Of a stretch of DNA of 64,000 nucleotides, positions 37,813 through 44,682 are shown piece after piece. A program made the translations under genes and the position numbers. The DNA is from JAJDIA01 sp031555145. Its GTDB lineage: Bacteria > Bacteroidota > Bacteroidia > Bacteroidales > Tannerellaceae. The notes below the pieces were generated by a model. It ran no database searches and had not been told where the DNA came from. It saw nothing but the letters and a program-made list of their open reading frames with translations. Position 1 is the first letter of the stretch. The number at the start of each line of letters is the position of its first letter. Location: positions 1 through 64,000 of the forward strand of contig JAVBUR010000061.1 of the NCBI GenBank assembly GCA_031555145.1, read 5' to 3'.

Positions 37813-38511
37813 ATGCTCGAGAAAGTATTAGTTTTAGAACACGATCTCTTCCTATCCTTAAACGGACACCATACCGCATATTGGGATGATGTGATGTGGC
37901 TTATCTCGGGGAAAATAGTATGGTTGCCATTGGCAATCTTTATCCTGTTGATCTTGTTTTACAAAACATCCTGGCGTGAATCCCTGCTGGTGTTGCTGGC
38001 TATTGTGCTCGTAGTAACACTCTGCGACCAGTTTGCGTCCCATCTATGTAAACCCCTATTCATGCGTTTTCGCCCCACGCATCATCCAGACTTTATGAAT
38101 CAGGTGCACACCGTATTCGGTTATCGGGGAGGTAAATATGGGTTTATATCCAGCCATGCCGCCAATGCCTTTGGCTTTGCCATGTATATGGCATTGTTGT
38201 TCCGGCATAAAGCCTTTACATGGACCATTTTTACGTGGGCGGTGGTGATGGCTTATACGCGTATCTACCTGGGTGTACATTTTATTTCAGATATAGTACC
38301 GGGAATAATCGCCGGATGTCTGTTTGGAATCCTTACCTATTATATATATGTGTGTGTTCGAAAACAACTCTTTGCATGGGGTGGAAGAGAGGTGGCTCCT
38401 CCCGAACAAATTTATCCTGAAAAACATGTCTGGACGATTGTTGGAGCTATTTGGCTGACAATGATTATTATACTTATCCTCCATGCTGGAATAATAGCTT
38501 TATTAAGCTAA
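37813..38511 (+). CDS. PAP2 family membrane phosphatase
   Basis: This 232-residue protein has about six membrane helices and the three PAP2 phosphatase motifs: CKPLFMRFRPTHHP (motif 1), SSHAANAFG (motif 2, with the catalytic His) and TRIYLGVHFISD (motif 3). It removes phosphate from a lipid such as undecaprenyl pyrophosphate, phosphatidylglycerophosphate or a lipid A precursor. It starts 12 bp after batE, so it is probably part of the same transcript. Confidence 0.88.
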   Translation: MLEKVLVLEHDLFLSLNGHHTAYWDDVMWLISGKIVWLPLAIFILLILFYKTSWRESLLVLLAIVLVVTLCDQFASHLCKPLFMRFRPTHHPDFMNQVHTVFGYRGGKYGFISSHAANAFGFAMYMALLFRHKAFTWTIFTWAVVMAYTRIYLGVHFISDIVPGIIAGCLFGILTYYIYVCVRKQLFAWGGREVAPPEQIYPEKHVWTIVGAIWLTMIIILILHAGIIALLS

Positions 38512-38618
38512 CAGATGTTTAATACATGTCGTAAAGCATGTTTATTTCGATTGCTGTATTGTTTTTAATGACTATGTTAGTGGCATGATAGTTTAACTAA
38601 AAAAGGAGATAATTGACC

Positions 38619-38897
38619 ATGACAAAAACGATCACTTTCAATGAACTTCGCAAGCTCAAAGACAGCTTGCCCGACGGCAGCACCCACCGCATCGCAGATG
38701 AATTAGGCATGACCGTCGAAACCGTTAGAAATTATTTTGGTGGGCAGAACTTCAGGGATGGTAAGAGTTGTGGCATCCACATCGAACCGGGTCCTAATGG
38801 AGGAATTGTTGTTTTAGATGATACAACCATATACGAACGAGCTTTGCAGATACTTGAAGAGCATCAAGCCGCAGTATCAGTAGAGCCTGAAGCGTAA
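38619..38897 (+). CDS. small HTH DNA-binding protein
   Basis: This 92-residue protein has an N-terminal helix-turn-helix (about 18-40: THRIADELGMTVETVRNYFG) and a C-terminal part with DDTTIYERALQILEEH. It is cytoplasmic. A strong ribosome-binding site, AAAGGAG, precedes the ATG at 38619 at normal spacing; an in-frame TTG six bases upstream is less likely. It stands alone, with a terminator after it, so it is an independent unit. Target genes are unknown. Confidence 0.75.
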   Translation: MTKTITFNELRKLKDSLPDGSTHRIADELGMTVETVRNYFGGQNFRDGKSCGIHIEPGPNGGIVVLDDTTIYERALQILEEHQAAVSVEPEA

Positions 38898-38917
38898 GAA
38901 AGCTAACAACATTCTAT

Positions 38918-38958
38918 AAAAATCCCATAGCAATGATAAAGTGCTTTGGGATTTTTTT
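38918..38958 (+). terminator. terminator after the small HTH gene
   Basis: The stem AAAAATCCCA pairs with TGGGATTTTT, with further inner pairing of TAGCA and TGCTT, and ends in a T-run. Confidence 0.75.
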
Positions 38959-39013
38959 ATTTACAGAACTTTAAGCAGAATCCAATTGTTCAACTAATAT
39001 AAACGCATATCCC

Positions 39014-40126
39014 ATGGAAGATAAACTGGTAACATTAGCCATCCACACGTATGAGAAAGCACAGATTCTCAAGACGATGCTGGAAACAGAAGGTATTGAA
39101 GTTTACATCCACAATGTGAACCTGATCCAACCGGTCGTATCGGCCGGTGTCCGTGTACGTATCAAGGAAAGCGATCTTCCGCATGCCTTGCGTATCATTG
39201 AAGACAGTAAATGGTTTGACGAACCGGAAGAAGAAAAGAAGGAAGAAAAGAAATCCAAGCAGATCCTTATTCCTGTCGACTTTTCCGAGTATTCCATCAA
39301 AGCCTGTGAAATGGGAATTAACTATGCACACAGCGTAGGAGGGGAGGTGATGTTGCTGCATGCCTACTTCAGTCCTTATTTCCCGTCGGCGATCCCTGTT
39401 GGAGACACATTCGCCTATCAGATCAACGAAGAAGAATCCATCCAGCACATCATCAGCCGGGTAAACAAGGATATGGAAAACCTGTGTTCGCTGATCACCC
39501 GAAAAATGGAAAGCGGTGAACTGCCATCGATCAAGTTCGGCCATACAGTCCGTGAAGGGCTTCCGGAAGAAGAGATCATTGCTTACTGCAAAGAATTCCG
39601 TCCGATGCTGATTATTATGGGCACACGCGGAAAGAACCAGAAAGAAATGGATCTGATCGGAAGTGTCACCGGCGAGATCATCGAAGCCAACAAAGTCCCA
39701 GTATTGGCCATTCCCGAGAATGTTCCCTACAATAACCTGCAAAACATACAGACGTATGCTTTTGCTACTTCATTCAACCAACGCGATTTAGTTACGTTTG
39801 ATAAATTCATGGAATTAATCAACGGTTATAAATCAAACATCCAAATATTCAATATTTCAACCAGCCGTGATGAATGGAATGAAATACGTTTGTCGGGTAT
39901 CCGCGACTATTTCAAGAAGCAATATCCAGAAGCCAACATCACCTATACAGTGCTGGATGATGGAGACCTCTTGCTGGCCATTGAAAAGTTCGTGCGGGAT
40001 AAAAAGATAGATATGATCGCGGTCAGTACTCAACGCCGCAATATCCTGGCACGTTTGTTTAATCCCAGTATTGCACGTAAAATGCTGTTTCATACTGATA
40101 CTCCATTGTTAGTTTTACCAGTTTAA
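39014..40126 (+). CDS. DUF2007-like domain fused to tandem universal stress protein domains
   Basis: This 370-residue cytoplasmic protein has an N-terminal ferredoxin-like domain of the DUF2007 type (about 1-68), a Lys/Glu linker and two Usp domains (about 82-236 and 240-370). The first has the ATP-binding pattern G-2-G-9-GS (GTRGKNQKEMDLIGS); the second lacks it (STQRRNILARLFN). So nucleotide binding is likely in one half only. It is transcribed alone. A role in stress survival is the usual view for the family; the exact role is unknown. Confidence 0.82.
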   Translation: MEDKLVTLAIHTYEKAQILKTMLETEGIEVYIHNVNLIQPVVSAGVRVRIKESDLPHALRIIEDSKWFDEPEEEKKEEKKSKQILIPVDFSEYSIKACEMGINYAHSVGGEVMLLHAYFSPYFPSAIPVGDTFAYQINEEESIQHIISRVNKDMENLCSLITRKMESGELPSIKFGHTVREGLPEEEIIAYCKEFRPMLIIMGTRGKNQKEMDLIGSVTGEIIEANKVPVLAIPENVPYNNLQNIQTYAFATSFNQRDLVTFDKFMELINGYKSNIQIFNISTSRDEWNEIRLSGIRDYFKKQYPEANITYTVLDDGDLLLAIEKFVRDKKIDMIAVSTQRRNILARLFNPSIARKMLFHTDTPLLVLPV

Positions 40127-40258
40127 CAATTTCTTGAAAAAAGGGCTCTATTTTCAGAACATTTTAACGGTCTCCTTTGTTAATACATCAGACAGAAAAA
40201 AGAATCTTTGTTAGTAGTATTTGTTTTTTCATATAAGTAGAGTTTGTTATTTGTTTGT

Positions 40259-40293
40259 CCGTATGTGGCTGTGAAGTTACGTACGGGCTTTTT
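40259..40293 (+). terminator. terminator after the Usp gene
   Basis: A stem of CCGTA-TGT with ACG-TACGG around a loop of about 12 nt is followed by GGC and a T-run. It lies about 130 bp after the Usp stop codon. Confidence 0.55.
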
Positions 40294-40327
40294 TCATTTT
40301 AGCAGTGTACGTTTGAGGAAGAGATGC

Positions 40328-40335
40328 TATCTTTG
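40328..40335 (+). promoter_or_regulatory. -7 box TATCTTTG before the BNR/sialidase-like gene
   Basis: The box fits TAnnTTTG and ends 26 bp before the ATG. Confidence 0.45.
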
Positions 40336-40361
40336 TATCTGTTCTATAAAAACAAGAAACC

Positions 40362-41444
40362 ATGAAACATTATCTGTCCATTTATCTGATTCTCTTATTT
40401 TTATCGTATAACGTGTTTGCCCAGGATAAAGAATGGCAACAAGGAATATTGACAGACGAATTCCTCTGTCAGGAGATGCCCGTACCATCCGTCCACGCGG
40501 CGACGATAGCAGAAACACGATCCGGACTGGTTGCCGCATTCTTTGGCGGAGCGTATGAAGGACATCCGGAGGTAAGCATTTTTATAAGCCGGCACAATGG
40601 TAAAAGTTGGAGTAGTCCCCGGAAAGTAGTAGAAGGATTAGTGGAAGGCTCAGAGCGCAAAGCTTGCTACAACCCTGTACTCTTTTATTATCCGGATGGA
40701 GAATTACTGCTGTTTTATAAAATAGGGAAGAATGTACAGGACTGGTCGGGGTATCTGATCCGCTCATCCGATGACGGAAAGACCTGGTCTAAACCGGAAG
40801 CGTTACCTGAAGGCTTTTTGGGTCCCATCAAAAACAAGCCCGAATTAATAGGCAACAAACTGATATGTGCCTCCAGCACAGAAAATAACGGTTGGCAAGT
40901 ACATTTCGAACTAACGGAAGACAAGGGTAAAACCTGGCGAAAGACAGCCAAAATAAACAGTAAACCCTGGAATATCATCCAGCCAAGTATCTTGAAACTG
41001 AAAGACGGCCGGTTACAAGTTATTTGCCGTTCGCAAGACGAGCACCTGATTTCCGCTTTTTCATCCGATAACGGAGAGACCTGGAGTGATCCGATCGCCT
41101 TATACCTTCCCAATAACAACTCCGGGACAGATGCCGTAACCCTTCAGGACGGCCGCCACCTGTTGGTGTATAACCATGTGAAAGCCAAACAAAGCGCTTA
41201 TGTGGATAAAGCCCGCACACCCTTGAATATCTCCATCTCCGAAGACGGGATTACCTGGAAAGCCTCTTTACTGTTGGTAGATTCTACCATTGGCGAATAT
41301 TCATATCCATCCGTTATTCAGGGGAAAGACGGATATGTGCATATCGTTTATACCTGGCGTCGTAAGAATGTAAAGTATGTAAAAATAGATCCGGCTAATC
41401 TGAAAGCCAAAGCATTGATCGAAAACCGTTGGCCCGACGAATAA
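40362..41444 (+). CDS. secreted BNR-repeat sialidase-like glycoside hydrolase
   Basis: This 360-residue protein has a signal peptide (ending VFAQ) and a six-bladed propeller of the BNR/sialidase kind. Asp-box motifs are seen as SSDDGKTW, TEDKGKTW, SSDNGETW and a weaker SEDGITW. The N-terminal CQEMPVPSVHAATIAET and the AYEGHPEVSIFIS phrases match a sialidase-like family in gut Bacteroidetes rather than classical FRIP-type GH33, so sialic acid as substrate is not sure. It is a single-gene unit. Confidence 0.8.
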   Translation: MKHYLSIYLILLFLSYNVFAQDKEWQQGILTDEFLCQEMPVPSVHAATIAETRSGLVAAFFGGAYEGHPEVSIFISRHNGKSWSSPRKVVEGLVEGSERKACYNPVLFYYPDGELLLFYKIGKNVQDWSGYLIRSSDDGKTWSKPEALPEGFLGPIKNKPELIGNKLICASSTENNGWQVHFELTEDKGKTWRKTAKINSKPWNIIQPSILKLKDGRLQVICRSQDEHLISAFSSDNGETWSDPIALYLPNNNSGTDAVTLQDGRHLLVYNHVKAKQSAYVDKARTPLNISISEDGITWKASLLLVDSTIGEYSYPSVIQGKDGYVHIVYTWRRKNVKYVKIDPANLKAKALIENRWPDE

Positions 41445-41635
41445 CCAAACTTCCGCGATTTTTCGTTTGACACTTGTTGGGGGGATGATTTTTATCTTCC
41501 CAATAGCTTCTCATATTTATTATTAAACATAATGATGATTATGAAAAAACATGCAGATGTTTGGACATCTACATGCAGACAGACATGTTTCTAGTTGTAA
41601 ATCGTTGGGAAATAGGCCTTAGGAGTGTTTCTTGA

Positions 41636-42073
41636 TCAGTCAACCGCCCAGTCTTTCATCTCCAGCATGTCCAGATATTCTTCCCATTCAGGATCTAATT
41701 CGGTATAAATAGAGATAGGAAGCAATTCGAATGGTTCCAGCGCCAGGTTCAGGTATTCGCCAAACACACGGACGGTACGCGTATAGAAAACCCACACACG
41801 TTCGCCACCGCCTGAATAAACGCCGGTCAGGATAGCCAGTTTATCTTTTTCCATGATCTTGCGCAAAGCCATCTCGACAGCTTCCATTTGCTCGGCTACG
41901 ACATCAACGGGCATGCCTTTGTCGTCGCCTTCATATTTCCAGGTGATCTCGACGCGTTCCTTGAATTTGCCGGATGTGACAAATTCGTTGATACGGTCGC
42001 GTCCATAAACGGTAATAATCTGATTTTGATCGTTTTCAGATAATGCGGTAAACCATATATCACTGAGTTTCAT
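41636..42073 (-). CDS. DUF695-like hypothetical protein
   Basis: This 145-residue acidic protein has no signal peptide or membrane helix. Phrases such as WKYEGDDKGMP, KLAILTGVYSGGGERVWVFYTR and PFELLPISIYTELDPEW agree with the DUF695 group as I know it. Function unknown. It lies 74 bp downstream of the BASS transporter gene on the same strand and could be in its transcript. Confidence 0.7.
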   Translation of the reverse strand: MKLSDIWFTALSENDQNQIITVYGRDRINEFVTSGKFKERVEITWKYEGDDKGMPVDVVAEQMEAVEMALRKIMEKDKLAILTGVYSGGGERVWVFYTRTVRVFGEYLNLALEPFELLPISIYTELDPEWEEYLDMLEMKDWAVD

Positions 42074-42147
42074 GGGATTATATTGATTAATAGTGAATGA
42101 TTAACGATAAATATAGGTAACAAATGCTGCTATAGGCACCAGGATGC

Positions 42148-43050
42148 TCATTTTTGCCGAGCCTCCCTCCTGTCGCGCAACCAAAGTTGGTACGAATTTA
42201 TAGTATTCTGCCAAAGGACATAAGCGGCCGGAGCCACAGACGAAAGCGGATTCAGGTAGGCCTGCGCCATCCAGATGGCCAGGATCGTGTTTTTCTGTCC
42301 CAAGCCCTGTCCGGCCGAGACCGGATCGCCGTAGTGACGGCCTATCCGTCGTCCCAACAGGAATTGCAGCACACAGATCACCAGGGATACGGCAGCCAGG
42401 CTGATCTCTACTTTATAATCGGGATTCTCCTGAATAACAAGGAATTTGACAGTACTAGCCGTCACGATCGTCAGTGCAATAGCCCATAGATAAAAGGATA
42501 GCTGATGGATAGACAATAGCTTTTTATGTACTGTCGGCACCGTATAGCGGATCACCCATGCCAGTACGAGCGGAAGCAACAACACCGGCCCCACCTGCCG
42601 ACAGATATAGAGGAACGAGGTCAGGAAATCCATATCCGCATTCGCCCCCACCAAAGGAAGTAACGCCGGAGCAGCCACAGCCATCACAATATTACACAGC
42701 AGCAGGTAACTGGTCAGGAAAGAGACATTCCCTCCCAACATACCCACAATTACCGCCGACGACGTGGCCGAAGGCACCAGTATGCAGACAAACGCTCCCT
42801 GTGCCACCACCGGATGGTAAAACTGCAGCACTCCATACACCGCCACACTCCCAAGCAGTTGGATCAGCAGCAGCCATACATAGGCCTTCCGAAACTGTAT
42901 CTCACGCGGATGCAGCTTACAGAAAGTAAGGAAAAGCATGGCAAAAATCAGGTAAGGAGTAATGACAACCAAACGACTCATCCACGGATAAGTAGCTATT
43001 CCCAGCAACATCGCCAGGGGAAGCGTCCATTTCTTGATAAATTTCAGCAC
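42148..43050 (-). CDS. bile acid:sodium symporter-like (BASS) transporter
   Basis: This 300-residue protein has about nine or ten membrane helices and the layout of the bile acid:sodium symporter superfamily, with the conserved crossing-region phrase VPSATSSAVIVGMLGGNVSFLTSY. The substrate (bile acid, pantoate or another organic anion) cannot be told from sequence. The start codon is GTG: a TGA stop lies in frame one codon upstream and no ATG occurs before the first helix. The palindromic repeat array lies upstream of its promoter. Confidence 0.8.
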   Translation of the reverse strand: MLKFIKKWTLPLAMLLGIATYPWMSRLVVITPYLIFAMLFLTFCKLHPREIQFRKAYVWLLLIQLLGSVAVYGVLQFYHPVVAQGAFVCILVPSATSSAVIVGMLGGNVSFLTSYLLLCNIVMAVAAPALLPLVGANADMDFLTSFLYICRQVGPVLLLPLVLAWVIRYTVPTVHKKLLSIHQLSFYLWAIALTIVTASTVKFLVIQENPDYKVEISLAAVSLVICVLQFLLGRRIGRHYGDPVSAGQGLGQKNTILAIWMAQAYLNPLSSVAPAAYVLWQNTINSYQLWLRDRREARQK

Positions 43051-43074
43051 GTGTCAGTTTTTCGTTGTCTGCAG

Positions 43075-43082
43075 CAAAGGTA
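43075..43082 (-). promoter_or_regulatory. -7 box TACCTTTG before the BASS transporter gene
   Basis: The minus-strand box fits TAnnTTTG and ends 24 bp before the GTG start, supporting that start. Confidence 0.45.
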
Positions 43083-43192
43083 GGCATTATTCAGTGATTA
43101 CGTATCTTCTCTACGGAGAAGTATTGACCACATCAGGATATATTGTTGCCGGCATCAGGAAGATGTATTGTCGACGCCCTGATCTGCTATCC

Positions 43193-43280
43193 TTCGCACG
43201 ACTATGCGAATATCTTCGCACAGCTGTGCGAAGAGGTTTGCACGACTATGCGAAGGTCGTCGCACAGCCGTGCGAAGGAT
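43193..43280. repeat. array of four 22-bp palindromic units
   Basis: Four units start at 43193, 43215, 43237 and 43259, exactly 22 bp apart. Each has an 18-bp palindromic core and a 4-bp spacer. The second core, TTCGCACAGCTGTGCGAA, is a perfect palindrome. Units 1 and 3 share CACGACTATG and units 2 and 4 share CACAGC-GTG, so the pattern alternates. The outer ends (CTATCCTTCGCACG and its complement) also pair over the whole array. It lies in the 294-bp gap between the BASS gene and the DUF5009 gene; I see no gene in this gap. Confidence 0.85.
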
Positions 43281-43344
43281 AGAGTATCATTATGCTGACA
43301 ACAGATGATGCTAATGCGGTCAATACGAGTCGGTTATGCCGGCA

Positions 43345-44553
43345 TTAAATCTTCAGGCGGATCTTGCATTTCATCAGTAGCCAGGCGATGCCGATGATGA
43401 CGAACGAGAAGACGAGCGAGCGCAGCAGTCCCGGATACCCTTCGGTAAACACCTGGGGATAGTTCACGTTGAGCAGCGTGAGGATGCTGTACCAGGCATA
43501 CGGCAGGATATAACAGGTAAGCGTCACCGTACCGGCCGGCTTGATGCAATCGAACCAACGGCTTTTCCCTTTGATATCCGTCAGCCAATAGATAAAGGCA
43601 AACAGTGGGAAGAAAATAGCAGCACAGTAGAAGAACCACGTAGGCGTAGCCTGAATCTTGGAGATGATCCAGTACTGATGGGCGCCAATGGCAGCGACGA
43701 GCATCCCCGCTCCTATCCCACACATGAGCAGATAGAAACGGCGTGGGTTTTCCTTATCGGCATACTTCTGCATCAGCAACGACGCCCAGATACCAGCCAT
43801 ACCAAAGACATGCAGGGTGACGTTGCTCGGAATCAATTGAATCAACGGTATCCCTTTGAAGGCTCCGGCTGCCGACAGTATCGAGCAAAGGATCAGTGTA
43901 AAGAGCGCAATCGTATTATACAGTACATTTTTACGTGTGAAGAGATAAATGGCGGCACACACCAGGTATGTCCAACCGATCAGTCCGAGGATACCCCACC
44001 ACGATGTGCCGAACGGACGTCCGTTGCGGCCCGCATAGATCATGTACAGATAAACCAGGATACCGATTCCCACCACCTTCGCACCAAGGATGGCGTATTT
44101 CTTCCAGACTTTCCAACCGTCTATCTTGGGATAGACGCTCCAGATCAGGAAGAAGCCCACCACCATCAACAGGGTGAAGATGGGACGCGACATACCGGTT
44201 GCTACAGCATCCAGCGAGTCGCGATTGACGGTAAATACACCCATCACCAACAGTGCAATCGTACGCCAAAAGATATGCTGGCTTACACCGAAGAAGGTGT
44301 CGCCCTTGCGGAAACGGTTTTCGATCGCAAACGGAATAGCCATCCCCATGGCAAAGAGGAAGCCGGGGAAGATGGTGTCGGAAAAACCAAGCATGTCTTC
44401 ATTCCCTTTGGCATGCGTCAGCCAGTGTGGAATGCCTTCATAAGACATGTCGTTGACGAAAAGCATGAAATACATGGTCAGCGCACGGAAGATATCGAGC
44501 GCATCAATACGTTGTAGTTTAGCACTACTCAAAAGTGGATTCGTGGTACTCAT
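43345..44553 (-). CDS. DUF5009 / heparan-alpha-glucosaminide acetyltransferase-like membrane protein
   Basis: This 402-residue protein has about 10-11 membrane helices. It starts with RIDALDIFRALTMYFMLFVND and has PGFLFAMGMAIPFAIENR, which place it with the DUF5009/DUF1624 group related to the human HGSNAT acyltransferase. Members are thought to move acetyl groups across the membrane to sugars; the acceptor is unknown. A gene for an amino-sugar protein (NagB-LmbE) lies upstream on the same strand, separated by a hairpin and a -7 box. Confidence 0.82.
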   Translation of the reverse strand: MSTTNPLLSSAKLQRIDALDIFRALTMYFMLFVNDMSYEGIPHWLTHAKGNEDMLGFSDTIFPGFLFAMGMAIPFAIENRFRKGDTFFGVSQHIFWRTIALLVMGVFTVNRDSLDAVATGMSRPIFTLLMVVGFFLIWSVYPKIDGWKVWKKYAILGAKVVGIGILVYLYMIYAGRNGRPFGTSWWGILGLIGWTYLVCAAIYLFTRKNVLYNTIALFTLILCSILSAAGAFKGIPLIQLIPSNVTLHVFGMAGIWASLLMQKYADKENPRRFYLLMCGIGAGMLVAAIGAHQYWIISKIQATPTWFFYCAAIFFPLFAFIYWLTDIKGKSRWFDCIKPAGTVTLTCYILPYAWYSILTLLNVNYPQVFTEGYPGLLRSLVFSFVIIGIAWLLMKCKIRLKI

Positions 44554-44592
44554 ACATAAAATATAAACAAACAGTGGTTCTTAGATCAGATG

Positions 44593-44600
44593 CAAATATA
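44593..44600 (-). promoter_or_regulatory. -7 box TATATTTG before the DUF5009 gene
   Basis: The minus-strand box fits TAnnTTTG and lies 39 bp before the ATG at 44553. The hairpin at 44612-44654 is directly upstream. Confidence 0.45.
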
Positions 44601-44611
44601 ACGAAACAACA

Positions 44612-44654
44612 GACGCGCACAAGGATTTGTCGGAACAAACTCACTGTGCGCGTC
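44612..44654 (-). terminator. long two-tier hairpin after the NagB-LmbE gene
   Basis: A 10-bp GC-rich perfect stem (GACGCGCACA with TGTGCGCGTC) encloses a second small stem (TTTGT with ACAAA). On the minus strand it lies 28 bp after the stop codon but has only a weak T-run, so it may be a terminator or a regulatory site for the next gene. Confidence 0.5.
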
Positions 44655-44682
44655 GATTTATTAACAGTATGCGGCTGCAGAC

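Noticed and set aside
41532..41594. Possible 20-residue leader peptide with an internal hairpin upstream (by position) of the DUF695-like gene
   Set aside because: It is on the opposite strand to the next gene, has no promoter or terminator arrangement of an attenuator, and is too short to support.
43193..43280. CRISPR array
   Set aside because: Units are directly adjacent with 4-bp gaps, there are no unique spacers of about 30 bp, and no cas gene is in the window.
43034..43282. Open frame of 82 codons across the BASS promoter and the palindrome array
   Set aside because: It is antisense to the transporter start, and half of it is made by the palindromic repeats; no protein family is seen.
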